A stretch of 64,000 nt of DNA, from positions 558,001 to 622,000 of the forward strand of contig NZ_BHZC01000001.1 in NCBI RefSeq assembly GCF_003865135.1, in the 5' to 3' direction. Every line of letters starts with the position of its first letter. Positions within the stretch are counted from its first letter, which is position 1. This document shows, piece by piece, positions 51,442-60,574 of the stretch. The notes under the pieces were generated by a model. It was not told where the DNA came from, did no database searches, and worked only from the letters and a program-made list of their open reading frames with translations. This DNA is from Streptomyces chrestomyceticus JCM 4735 (GTDB taxonomy: Bacteria > Actinomycetota > Actinomycetes > Streptomycetales > Streptomycetaceae). The translations under genes were made by a program, and so were the position numbers.

Positions 51442-54095
51442 TTCCCACGCACCGCGACAGGGGCGGCAGTCGGCAGATGCTGCGCCACGGCCTGCGACAT
51501 GAGCAGGGGTTCGGCGTGCCGCTCGCCGCCGTAGGAGAGGTAGTTCGCCCGCATCCCGAATCCGCCGAACGGACGATTGCCGTCCTCGGCTTCGAGCAGC
51601 GTGTGGTTGACACAGGTGTGGTGACGCTTGGACAGTACCGCCACCGTATCCGGATCGTTTCCGTAGACCATCGCTCCCAGTGCGCGTTCGCCGAAATAGG
51701 GGCTTGCCAACCGTTCGCGCAATCGCCGCGCACTGTGATAAGCAACGACGTTGAAGACCGGGGCGAACATCTCGTCAAGGGGAATCTTGTCGTCGAAGTC
51801 CCACAGCAGCACTGTCGGTTCGACCCTGCGGGACAGCAGATCGATGCGTCCGCCGTGCCGGATGCGGCTCACCTGACGTACCAGGTAGTCCGAGCAGTTC
51901 ACCAGCGCCGAGTCGTAGTGGATGGGTCCGTAGTCGGCGGCAGGGTCGTTGTTGTGCCCAAAACGCAACGACGTCAGATGCGTGGACAAGAGGTCGACGA
52001 ATTCCTCGGTGCGGCCCTGCGGCGCGAAGACGACGTCGGGGCCGAAGCAGTCCTGACCGGAATTGTAGAGCCGGATTTTCGTCACGTCGTGTACGGCGCG
52101 GGTGAGATCGGCGTCGGGTGCGATCACGAAGGGATTGATGCCGCGGCCGAAGAAGAGGAAGAGCTGGTCTTCCGCCAGCCCTTCACGGACGGTCTCGGCG
52201 TGGGAGTAGTTTCCGGTGAAGGCGATGAGATCCGCCTCGCGCACCGGCCCCGTCACGAACTTGCGTTGACTGAGGTCGAAAAGCTCGACGGGCAGTCCAT
52301 GAACCGGCGCCAGCAGCTCGTGCAGGCGTCGCATCTGGCTCTTGATCTCGGAGGACGGTCGAAAGGTGATCCGGTCGGTGTAAAGAGACGCCACGAGCAT
52401 GTACAGCGCGTAGGAATAGAGCGGGATGTTGGAGGGTGTGAAGACCGCGGCCCGGGGCACGCAGCCAGGACGGGCCCGGCGGATCTCCTCCTCCGCCCCG
52501 TCGAGGGTGGCGAGGAACGAACGGATCTCCGCGTCGGCCGTGTGGTGGGGCGATATCTCGGTGAGAATGCCCAGCACCACGTCTTCGTTGGCGGCCACGT
52601 ACCGGCGCACTGCGCGCAGCGCGTCCACCCGGTCGCCGAAGGGGATGCGGTAATCGGTCGCGCCGACGGCCGAGCCGGACGCGAAGACGTCGGTGGCCGT
52701 GGTGTGCGACGCGGGTAATGCGGTCATGGCTATCTTCTCCAGAACGGCCAGGTCGGGCTTTCCCGTACTGGTGAGAGGCAACGCGGGAAGCACGACGATG
52801 TGGTCGGGCTGCTCGTAACGGGCGAGCACCGGGCGCAGCGCCCGTCGCCAGTGCGCGGGCTCGTGACCGTCCGGGTCCGTGATCACGAACACCAGCCGGC
52901 AGCCCAGGCGCTCGTCGGGGACGGCGACGACCTCCGTCTGCGCGCCGGCCGACTCGGCCCGCTCGGCGAGATGGTCGGGGTAGAGAGTGTGGCCGTCACG
53001 GTGCACGGCGTGCTTGCGCCCGACGGGGAAGACGCGGCCGGCGTCGTCGAGCCGACCGATGTCCCCGGTGCGGTGCACAGGACCGGAAACCGGCACCACC
53101 TCCCCGTCGTCGCCCAGGTGACCGGTCATCAGGCCGCTGCTGCGTACGACGAGCTCACCGAGCCGGCCGTGGGGAAGCGGCCTGCCCTGATCGTCGTGGA
53201 CCTCGACGACCACGCCCGGCAGCGGTGTGCCGCACCCGACCGGATCGGCCGGAGGAGCCAGCGCGATGTTGCCCACCTCGGTCGCTCCGTAGCCGTCGAG
53301 CAGGCGCCGGCCGGTGCGGGCGTGGAACCGGGCCGCCAGGCTGCGGCCCAGCGGCGCGCCGCCCACGCACCAGGCTCGTACCGTCTTCAGCGCGTCGGCG
53401 AGAGCGGGACGGCGGTCGAACAGGTTGAGCAGGCTGTGATAGGTCGACGGGGCCGCGTCCACTATGGAGAGACCGTGGTCCACGCCGGCCGCAAGGGCGC
53501 GGTCCAGGCGCGTGGTGGGCCCGTAGACGACCAGCGTGCCTCCGCCCAGCCACCAGCAGAGGACCAGCGACAGACCATATTGGTGGGAGTACGGCAGCAC
53601 GGGCAGGAAGACGTCGTCGGGCCGGTACCCCATGCGTTCCGCGCTGAGTGCGAGGTTGTCCAGAATCGAGCGGCCGGAGCGGACAATCCCTTTGGGACTG
53701 CCAGTCGTGCCCGACGACCACGAGATGGCGGCGTCCTGGCGCCGCGACCAGGCTGCGACATCAGGCACGGCTACCGTGTGCGAAACGGGCCCTGCCGCCG
53801 CGACGCCGCCCGTACTGTCGCTGATTTCCTGCACGACGCGCGCGTGAACGCGAATCCGCGCCCGCTGTGACGGGACGGCTCGATGATCAACCAGAACCAC
53901 CGAAGCGTCGAGGTGAATGAGCGCGAGCAGATCGACGACCCATTCCGGGGAATTGGCCCGGCTCAGCATCACCCGTGAACCGGGCTCGATGCCGCGTCGT
54001 GCGAGAAGTTCAACGGCACCGGATAATCGGGCCGCGATGTCATCCGTCTCCCAGATACGCCCCTCGGGCGAGACCAAGCGCCTGAATATGGGCAA
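51438..54095 (-). CDS. ANL acyl-activating domain fused to aldehyde dehydrogenase-like reductase
   Basis: An 885-residue fusion. Residues about 1-450 form an ANL adenylating enzyme: SSGTTGSPKG, GYGATE, HRTGDIG and the final LTSTGKPD Lys. Residues about 455-885 form an ALDH-like domain: TPSNIPLYSYA with the oxyanion Asn, catalytic Cys683 in NSGQDCFGP, and LDEMFAPVFNV. The usual general-base Glu (LELGG) reads FLFFG, which fits acyl reduction rather than aldehyde oxidation. Together they could convert a carboxylic acid to an aldehyde in one chain, as LuxE plus LuxC do separately. The start is TTG 54095, with GAGGAGCGAGAG before it. It heads a seven-gene operon with overlapping junctions. Confidence 0.88.
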   Translation of the reverse strand: MPIFRRLVSPEGRIWETDDIAARLSGAVELLARRGIEPGSRVMLSRANSPEWVVDLLALIHLDASVVLVDHRAVPSQRARIRVHARVVQEISDSTGGVAAAGPVSHTVAVPDVAAWSRRQDAAISWSSGTTGSPKGIVRSGRSILDNLALSAERMGYRPDDVFLPVLPYSHQYGLSLVLCWWLGGGTLVVYGPTTRLDRALAAGVDHGLSIVDAAPSTYHSLLNLFDRRPALADALKTVRAWCVGGAPLGRSLAARFHARTGRRLLDGYGATEVGNIALAPPADPVGCGTPLPGVVVEVHDDQGRPLPHGRLGELVVRSSGLMTGHLGDDGEVVPVSGPVHRTGDIGRLDDAGRVFPVGRKHAVHRDGHTLYPDHLAERAESAGAQTEVVAVPDERLGCRLVFVITDPDGHEPAHWRRALRPVLARYEQPDHIVVLPALPLTSTGKPDLAVLEKIAMTALPASHTTATDVFASGSAVGATDYRIPFGDRVDALRAVRRYVAANEDVVLGILTEISPHHTADAEIRSFLATLDGAEEEIRRARPGCVPRAAVFTPSNIPLYSYALYMLVASLYTDRITFRPSSEIKSQMRRLHELLAPVHGLPVELFDLSQRKFVTGPVREADLIAFTGNYSHAETVREGLAEDQLFLFFGRGINPFVIAPDADLTRAVHDVTKIRLYNSGQDCFGPDVVFAPQGRTEEFVDLLSTHLTSLRFGHNNDPAADYGPIHYDSALVNCSDYLVRQVSRIRHGGRIDLLSRRVEPTVLLWDFDDKIPLDEMFAPVFNVVAYHSARRLRERLASPYFGERALGAMVYGNDPDTVAVLSKRHHTCVNHTLLEAEDGNRPFGGFGMRANYLSYGGERHAEPLLMSQAVAQHLPTAAPVAVRGK

Positions 54096-55145
54096 CTCTC
54101 GCTCCTCAACGCCAGGGCGTGTTCAAGTTCCTGGACGTACACGTTTGTGAACCCACGAGCACGCAATCACGCAATAACGTCTGCTTCTGTTCAACGAGCG
54201 ACTATCCCATACCCGCAGACCGGTGTCGAGTACGGCAAGAACACGCCATGAAACGTGCGGTGTCGCTGAATACGCAGTGACGGAAGGGAAAAGCGAAAAG
54301 TGGCCGATTATGGTCGGCTGATGCGCGACGCGAACGCGGTGCGTGACGGCGTCCATGCTGCGACGACGGAACATATCGGCATCCCCGTTCCAGGGATAGG
54401 CTCTGACGCTCGTTCCTGTGGAACGTAACGCTGCGTGTGGGACCTGGCCTGATCCGGCCGGAATGGTAAGCCGGTGGACGGCGGCGGTAGCGCACGCGAG
54501 CGCGGCCTGAATGTGTGAGTGCAATCGATGCACCTGTGTACGCGATCCGGAGTTGCCGGTCGGCCCCGCGCTGTCGGGCGCCATGAACGAGGTAAGGGGT
54601 TCCCCGGACGGGACACTGCTGTTGGACCTGCCGGGCGTGCGGACCACGGTGGTCACCTCCGTCGACGGTGGCTCGCTCCCAGAAGGCCGCCCGGCCCGAG
54701 GATCTCTTTCGCGGCCAGTGGCAGGCCAGAGCCGCACGAGCAAGCTCGACCCCTTCAAGCCGTACTGAGGCGGCAGATGTTCGGCCGAGCCGGCTTCGTG
54801 CTCCTGCGCAAGCGAGTACTCCTCGCTTCGTGACCGTTGTCAGTGGTGGCTGGAATGCTGTGACCGCCATGAACAGTCGCACACCGGCCTGCTGTCCATG
54901 GCCGGCGGCCGCAGCGAAGTTCTCTGCGTCGGCCTGTTCACCTGCTGCCCGGCTGGAGCGGCCCCGCACTGGCCGGTGGAACGGTCGTGCTCTGCGTCAG
55001 CCCCGTACCTCTCGCCGCTGTGCTCCCCCTCTCCATCGGCATCTCGGCCGCAAACACCCACGACAGCCAGCACCTGGCGCAGAGAGATGGCGACAGTGGA
55101 CAATTCGTGACTGTGAGGTTCTCCACGCGGACGGAGCGAAACTCG
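54096..55145. other. Long intergenic region
   Basis: About one kilobase with no gene I can support. It must contain the promoter of the minus-strand biosynthetic operon and of the plus-strand TPR gene. A plus-strand stretch at 54580-54670 reads somewhat protein-like (GTLLLDLPGVRTTVVTSVDG), but it has no domain I know and no clean start. Part of 54200-54450 is unusually AT-rich for this genome, fitting promoter DNA. Confidence 0.4.
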
Positions 55146-56183
55146 ATGTCGGACCTCATCACGCCTGCGGAGTACGAGCAATACGCCTCAGCCTGGGTGA
55201 CGGTCAGTCGGGCACTGGATCGGGCGCAGGGACTACTGGATCACAAATTCCGTGGTGCGCTGTCGCTGTTGAACACCGCCGTCAACCTGGCCGAGCGCGA
55301 TCTGGCGCCCGTTGACCACTTGTTCAACGATGTACGGGGTGCCTACGTACTAGCGCTGTTCAAGCTCAAGAAGTTCCGACAGTTCCGGCACCTGGCCGGA
55401 TCCGCCATCCGTGCCACCAGCCGCACCCATGGACCCGATGGTCCCGAAGTGTGGCGGCTCCGCGCCCGGCAGCGCCAGTTGTCGCAAGTGGTCACACCAC
55501 GCGCAGAGCGGTCGCTGGTGACTGCCTGCCGGCGCGCCGAGGACATCGAGCGGCACAGAGGCATCCATGACAAGGCCACCATCAACGCCTGGGTGAAGGT
55601 CGCCGCCGCGTATCGCAAGGCCGATCGCTATGACGAGATGCTGCGGCTCTACGAAGAGAAGATCGAGGTGGCCCGCCGCATGCTGGGAGCCGATCACCCG
55701 GAGGTCGCCCTCCTACCCGGCACCGCTGCCGAGGACGCGTGGGATCTGGGCTACGTTCAACCAGCGGCCCGTTTCCACACGGTGTACTACGCCGCCGCGA
55801 AATCCCATGCCGACAGCGAGGGCGCGCTGCTGGGCGCCTATGGCGCGGCCTCGCTACGCCACGGCATGGGAGCTTTCCATCTGGCGGCCTTCGATCCGTA
55901 CGAGGCCGAACCAGTTCTACGGGAGGGCCTGCACATCCTGGACAGCGACGGCATCGGCACCCGGACGGCCGAAAGGGCCAAAGCCGGCCTGCGGCCCCAG
56001 TTGGAGTACGGACTGGGAGTCGCGCTGTGTCAGCGAGGAGACGCACCCAGCGCAAGCAAACAGTTCTACCGCGCCTATGAGGACGCCCTGCTGGGCACCG
56101 GCCCCGAAAGGTACATACACTTGTACTTCACCTGCGCGGTCTTCGCGGGAAAACGGTGGAGAGACTACCTGGGACGGACGTAA
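55146..56183 (+). CDS. TPR-like helical protein
   Basis: A 345-residue soluble, mainly helical protein. Paired helices with TPR-like spacing run through it, for example RFAELYKADR-type segments (AAAYRKADRYDEMLRLYEEK, GVALCQRGDAPSASKQFYRA). No DNA-binding domain is present. The ATG 55146 gives the first good methionine; the frame is open further upstream but reads poorly there. In Streptomyces such proteins often derive from TPR halves of XRE-type regulators, and a complete regulator of that kind starts 710 bases downstream. No direct link is proven. Confidence 0.72.
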   Translation: MSDLITPAEYEQYASAWVTVSRALDRAQGLLDHKFRGALSLLNTAVNLAERDLAPVDHLFNDVRGAYVLALFKLKKFRQFRHLAGSAIRATSRTHGPDGPEVWRLRARQRQLSQVVTPRAERSLVTACRRAEDIERHRGIHDKATINAWVKVAAAYRKADRYDEMLRLYEEKIEVARRMLGADHPEVALLPGTAAEDAWDLGYVQPAARFHTVYYAAAKSHADSEGALLGAYGAASLRHGMGAFHLAAFDPYEAEPVLREGLHILDSDGIGTRTAERAKAGLRPQLEYGLGVALCQRGDAPSASKQFYRAYEDALLGTGPERYIHLYFTCAVFAGKRWRDYLGRT

Positions 56184-56214
56184 GACGTCGTTACATTTGG
56201 CGACGCGGCTGCTC

Positions 56215-56700
56215 TCAGCCGGCGGGTAGCCGGGTGCCGACAATCACGCTGAGGTCTGCTGCGAGGCGTGGCTCTGTGTCTCGAAGTTCGGGGTCTTCGG
56301 GCCAGTGCGGTCGAGCCTGGTCGGGGGGCCGTTCAAGCGAGGGGGCCACGTGGTGGCCGGGGTGAAGCCGTCGATCACTACTGTGCCACCGGCGGCGAGC
56401 AGGCGAGCGGGATCCGCGGCGCCATCACCTTTGGCCTGGCCTCCGCCGTCGAGCACGAGTACGTCATGGGGGCCGTGCTCTTCGACGCGCTGCCAGTCGC
56501 CGTGGAAGATCGCCACGTCGGGGCAGCCCCGGAAGACCTCCGCGGCGATGCGGGCTCGGTCCGGGTTCCGTTCGACACTGGTCAGTCGGGTTCCTGAGTC
56601 CGCGCCGGAGGCCAGCCAGGCCAGCCCGACACCGCAGACTGTTCCGGTCTCGGCGATGCTGTGGAGCGCCCCTGCGGCCAGCACCTGGAGCAGACGTCAC
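56215..56700 (-). pseudogene. SAM-dependent O-methyltransferase, frameshifted and truncated
   Basis: On the minus strand, one frame has ALHSIAETGTVCGVGLAWLA, LTSVERNPDRARIAAEVF, VLVLDGGG and VVIDGFTPATTWPP, the Rossmann core of a class I O-methyltransferase. After about 56335 the C-terminal continuation is in another frame: ARPHWPEDPELRDTEPRLAA then VIVGTRLPAG to the stop at 56215. The N-terminal substrate-binding helices are missing. It is a relic with at least one frameshift and a 5' truncation, possibly caused by the arrival of the neighbouring regulator gene. Confidence 0.75.
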
Positions 56701-56809
56701 TGTTCGGGCTGTGGAGAAGGCGAAGCGGAGCCAGGCGGCCGGGTGGGGCGGGCCCCGCGTTCGTACGGCCGCAAGCCAACCCGACGCTCACCAGACGCAA
56801 CAGGAAATT

Positions 56810-56849
56810 CCACCCGCAAAAGTAGGTTGCGGCATACTTTTGCGGGTGG
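56810..56849. promoter_or_regulatory. 15-bp perfect inverted repeat before the NB-ARC regulator
   Basis: CCACCCGCAAAAGTA and its exact complement (56810-56824, 56835-56849) are separated by ten bases, about 44 bases ahead of ATG 56893. An AT-rich centre flanked by GGGTGG arms suggests a binding site for a dimeric regulator, possibly the XRE domain encoded downstream. It could also act as a hairpin ending transcription from upstream. Confidence 0.75.
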
Positions 56850-56892
56850 GGTTGCGCATCCGGTGGGCCCTGGCGTCGTGGGGGCTTTGAGG

Positions 56893-59115
56893 ATGGGTAC
56901 GGGAACACCGGCTGACGGCGACTTCGGCGCGCTCCTGCACGGCCTGCGCAGGGGCGCCGGGCTCACGCAGGAGGAGCTGGCGCAGGCAGCGGGGATCAGT
57001 GTGCGGGCTCTGTCCTACATGGAGCGCGGCCGCTCGCGCGGGCCGCAGCGCCGGACCGTGCAGGCCCTGGCCACAGCCCTGCGCCTGAGCCCGCAGGACG
57101 CGAGGGAACTGGAGCGTCTGGCGAGCCTGGGACGGCCCCGCCGGCCCGGTGCGGCGCAGGTACTGCCGCCTGCCGCTGTATCCGAGGCCGTTGCGCCTGC
57201 GGGCGCTCCCGATCTGCTGCCGCGGGCGCCGCGCGGCTTTCACGGGCGGGCGGCGGAGCTGGCCGCTGTGTCCCGGGCCGCCGCGGGTGAGGCGCCCGTC
57301 TGTCTGGTCATCGGGCCCGCTGGGGTGGGCAAGACGGCGCTCGTGCTCCACTGGGCCCACCAGAACCGTGCCGCATTCCCCGACGGGCGGCTCCACGCGG
57401 ACCTGCGCGGCTTCGGCGACACCGGCGAGCCCTCCGCCATGGAGGTGCTGCGCGAGTTCCTGCCGGCGCTCGGTGTGTCGCACGACCGGATACCGGAGTC
57501 GGTGAACGGCGCGGCCGCACTGTTCCGGTCGCTGGCCGCCGACCGCCAACTCCTCGTGATGCTCGACAACGCGCGCGACTCCGAGCAGGTCAGGCCGCTG
57601 CTGCCCGGCGGGCGCCGCTGCGTCACCGTCGTCACCAGCAGACACCGGCTGCCGGGACTGATCGTCACCGACACCGCCCGGCCCGTCGCCGTGGACGTGC
57701 TCGGACCAGAGGACGCCACGATGCTCCTGGCCGGGGTCCTGGGCGCCGAACGGGTCGGCGCGGAACCGGCGGCCGCACGACGGCTGGCCGAGCTGTGCGG
57801 TGGGCTGCCCCTGGCACTGCGGGTGGCGGCCGCCCGGCTGGCGCAACGGCCCGCCTGGCCGCTGGGCGCGATGGCCGCCGAGCTGTCCGACGAGACACGC
57901 CGGCTGAGCCTGCTGGACGTGGAGGACACCGGCGTGCGAGCGGCGCTGCGCCTGACGCTGCAACAGCTCCCCGAAGACGTCACCCGCTTCTTCGCCCACC
58001 TGGGCTGCCACCCCGGCACACACGTCGACCGGTACGCCGCGGCGGCCCTGGCCGACACGGGCCTGGCAGCCGCCGAGACCTGTCTGGAGCGGCTGGCCGT
58101 CGCGCACCTGGTCACGGAGACGGCGCCCGGCCGCTGGACGATGCACGATCTCGTACGGCTCTACGCACGCAGCCTGGACGCCGGACCCGATGCGCTCAAG
58201 CGCGTGCTCGACCACTACATTGCCACGGGCCTGGCGGCGGTGGCCGCGGCCGAGCCCGGCAACGAGGAGTGCTTCCCGCTGCCCAAGGACTTCCTGCCGC
58301 CCGCCTCGGTGCGGGAGTTCAGCGACCGGTCCGCCGCCGTGGCCTGGTACGCGGCCGAGCGGGACGACCTCACCCTGGCGGTGGCCGCGTCGCACGCCGC
58401 CGCACTGCACGGCAGGACCTGGCGGATCGTCCTGACGCTCTGGCCGCTGATCGTGTGGCGCGTGCGCGACGGCTGGGCCCCGCTCCTGGAGACCGCACTC
58501 GCAGCGGCCCGCGCCGACGCCGACCAGCACGGCCAGTCACGGGTGCTCAACGTGCTCGGCTGGATCCTGATCGAGGAAGGGCGCGTCCCGGAGGCGCTCA
58601 CCCACCTGGAGGCCGCCCGCGCACTCGCGTCCCGGGCCGGTGACGCGGTGGCCGAGGCGAACGCCCTGGTGGTTGTGGGCATGGCCCAAGCGGCGCTCGG
58701 CAGCCTGGACGATGCCGCGCAAGGCTGTGAGCGGGCGGTGGAGCTGGCGCGCCAGGCCGGCGACCGCACGATCGAGAAACTGGCCCTGCAGCACCTCGCC
58801 CGCCATCAGGCCGACGCCGGCAACTGGCGCCAGGCCCTCGACACCGCGACCCAGGCCCTGGCCCTCCACGACCGGCCGGGCACGACCGACATCCCCCGGA
58901 CCCTGCTGCTCATGGTCAAAGGAGAGGCGCTGCTGGGGCTCGGGGACGAAACCGAGGGCATCAGGCAACTCGACCTGGCGGCCCGGGAAGCGGAGTCCTC
59001 CGGCTACGACGACGGCGCGGTACGGGCGCTCGGCGCACTGCTGCGCGTATCGGCCGACGCCGGACACCAAGCACGCTACGACGCGGCCCTCGCGCGGCTG
59101 TCCACCCGGACGTGA
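56893..59115 (+). CDS. XRE/NB-ARC/TPR (AfsR-like) transcriptional regulator
   Basis: A 740-residue regulator. An XRE helix-turn-helix (about 10-75: LRRGAGLTQEELAQAAGISV, LSYMERGRSRGPQRRTVQAL) is followed by an NB-ARC ATPase domain: P-loop GPAGVGKTAL (about 137-146), Walker B LLVMLDNA and GLPLALR. Then come winged-helix and TPR repeats (about 480-735: LGWILIEEGRVPEALTHLEAA and later pairs). Start ATG 56893; a GTG five codons upstream is possible. Similar proteins act as pathway-specific or conflict-related regulators that switch by nucleotide binding. It is preceded by a 15-bp inverted repeat. Its target is unknown. The 44-54 kb operon lies on its left and the RiPP genes on its right. Confidence 0.9.
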   Translation: MGTGTPADGDFGALLHGLRRGAGLTQEELAQAAGISVRALSYMERGRSRGPQRRTVQALATALRLSPQDARELERLASLGRPRRPGAAQVLPPAAVSEAVAPAGAPDLLPRAPRGFHGRAAELAAVSRAAAGEAPVCLVIGPAGVGKTALVLHWAHQNRAAFPDGRLHADLRGFGDTGEPSAMEVLREFLPALGVSHDRIPESVNGAAALFRSLAADRQLLVMLDNARDSEQVRPLLPGGRRCVTVVTSRHRLPGLIVTDTARPVAVDVLGPEDATMLLAGVLGAERVGAEPAAARRLAELCGGLPLALRVAAARLAQRPAWPLGAMAAELSDETRRLSLLDVEDTGVRAALRLTLQQLPEDVTRFFAHLGCHPGTHVDRYAAAALADTGLAAAETCLERLAVAHLVTETAPGRWTMHDLVRLYARSLDAGPDALKRVLDHYIATGLAAVAAAEPGNEECFPLPKDFLPPASVREFSDRSAAVAWYAAERDDLTLAVAASHAAALHGRTWRIVLTLWPLIVWRVRDGWAPLLETALAAARADADQHGQSRVLNVLGWILIEEGRVPEALTHLEAARALASRAGDAVAEANALVVVGMAQAALGSLDDAAQGCERAVELARQAGDRTIEKLALQHLARHQADAGNWRQALDTATQALALHDRPGTTDIPRTLLLMVKGEALLGLGDETEGIRQLDLAAREAESSGYDDGAVRALGALLRVSADAGHQARYDAALARLSTRT

Positions 59116-59145
59116 ACCGTCGACTCGCCGCTGCCGGCCCTCGCA

Positions 59146-59865
59146 TCAAGCACGATGACCGGCGCTCTGGCCGCCATCGACATGGAGAATCTCGCCCGTG
59201 ACGAACGGCGCGTTCTCCAGGTAGATCACCGCGTCGACGATGTCGGCCGGCTCGCCCATCCGGCCGACCGGGAGCAGACCGCCGAGGGCCGCATGATCCT
59301 CCTCGGAGTGCATGGGCGTCCTGACGACGCCCGGCGAGACGGCGTTGACGCGGATGCCCCGCGTGGCGTACTCGATGGCCAGGGACTTGGTGGCGGATTG
59401 CAGGCCGCCTTTGGTCAGCGAGGTCAGTACCGATGGCACACGCGCGTCGGCGTTGTCGACCAGACTGGAGGTGATGGTGACGATGTGGCCGCCGCCCACC
59501 GCAAGCATGTGCGGGACAGCCAGTCGGGTGACGTGGAAGAAACCGGCCACGTTCACACCGACCACCGAGTCGAACTCCGCCCGGGTGTAGTCGGTGAAGG
59601 GCTTGGCGAGGAAGAGCCCCGCGTTGTTGACCAGAGTGTCGATACGGCCGAACCGCCGCACTCCCGCGTCGAGGACGCGTTCGGCGGTAGCGGGGTCCGC
59701 GATGTCACCTCGAACGGTGTGGACATCCGGCTCTTCCGCCGCCGGGATCGTGCGTGACGTAGCCACGACGGCGTAACCGAGCCTGCGGTAGGCGTTCACC
59801 AGACGGGCGCCGATGCCCTGAGAGGCACCGGTGATGACAGCGACTTTCGGGCGCTGAGAGTTCAT
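59146..59865 (-). CDS. SDR-family oxidoreductase, atypical active site
   Basis: A 239-residue SDR with TGASQGIG, NNAG and the usual length and end (HVDGGQSAGHRA). It lacks the canonical YxxxK: the sequence is SLTKGGL with Thr where Tyr is expected, as in a small group of SDRs with altered chemistry. Ser in TITSSLVDN is retained. ATG 59865. It could be a divergent reductase or a non-catalytic binding protein. It converges on the NB-ARC regulator with about 30 bases between the stops. Confidence 0.88.
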   Translation of the reverse strand: MNSQRPKVAVITGASQGIGARLVNAYRRLGYAVVATSRTIPAAEEPDVHTVRGDIADPATAERVLDAGVRRFGRIDTLVNNAGLFLAKPFTDYTRAEFDSVVGVNVAGFFHVTRLAVPHMLAVGGGHIVTITSSLVDNADARVPSVLTSLTKGGLQSATKSLAIEYATRGIRVNAVSPGVVRTPMHSEEDHAALGGLLPVGRMGEPADIVDAVIYLENAPFVTGEILHVDGGQSAGHRA

Positions 59866-60149
59866 GACGGCCTCCTCGGAAATGAGGCGGATTTCGCTGG
59901 AACCAGCCTGACGGTCAGCTCATGCCCTGCCCACGTCCTCGTACCGGGGCGGTGCGCGTTCCGCCTGCTCCATCGTCTCCCGGACGGTCGCGGTCACGGG
60001 CTCGATGCCGTGGACGGCCCCCCAGACACAGGGCCGCGGCGACCTGACGCCCGTAGGTGAACGTACCGCCCGCGAAAGCCATCCCGGCGCAGATGAACGG
60101 TACGGGACGGCGGACCTCTCGGTGAGACCGGTGGAGAGCACCCTCATGT

Positions 60150-60535
60150 CGGCTTCCTCCCTGAACTCTGCCGCTGGCGGTGAGTGCGCAGCAGGATCCC
60201 GTGGACGCGAAGGCCGGGACCGACGACCGGGAGCGGGGCCTCGCCCGTCCGGCAGGTTCCCACCGGGTGGCAGTAGGAGGCCAGTGTCCGGCACAGATAC
60301 GCGCGTACCGCCTCGTCGTTCGCCTTGCCCGGCCCGGGGAACGCCTCAAAGCCGCGCCAGGGGGCGAGGGCCGGGGCCGTACCGATCTCCCGGAGGAGCC
60401 GCACACCAGGTCGGGCCCCGGCCGGCTCCGCACAGGCGCAGAAGCTGCGCGGAACCGATGGCAGCGGCGGTCAGCACGACCTCGCCCGAGCAGCCCGCGG
60501 TCACCGTCTCGGCGCCGACGCGGTACTCCACGCCG
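60150..60535 (-). pseudogene. GMC oxidoreductase relic
   Basis: The minus strand has two separated pieces of a glucose-methanol-choline oxidoreductase. VEYRVGAETV and GEVVLTAAAIGSAQLLRLCG form the family segment EVVLSAGAIxSPQLL. APWRGFEAFPGPGK then leads to YCHPVGTCRTGE and GLRVHGI, the C-terminal HPVGTC and LRVHG motifs. The intervening substrate domain is deleted, and the final segment shifts frame. A further unrecognised remnant follows to about 59915. The gene is clearly dead. Confidence 0.75.
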
Positions 60536-60574
60536 CGGCAGCGTCCGTCGGCGATACCCTCATGGCACGCCCAC

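Noticed and set aside
44027..54095. Assigning the operon to prodiginine biosynthesis
   Set aside because: Although ThDP enzyme, KAS, oxoamine synthase and ACP types are shared, the pyrrole-forming and condensing enzymes are absent.
54123..54758. Minus-strand open frame upstream of the biosynthetic operon
   Set aside because: It has no domain, no ribosome-binding site and non-coding composition. It more likely covers the promoter region.
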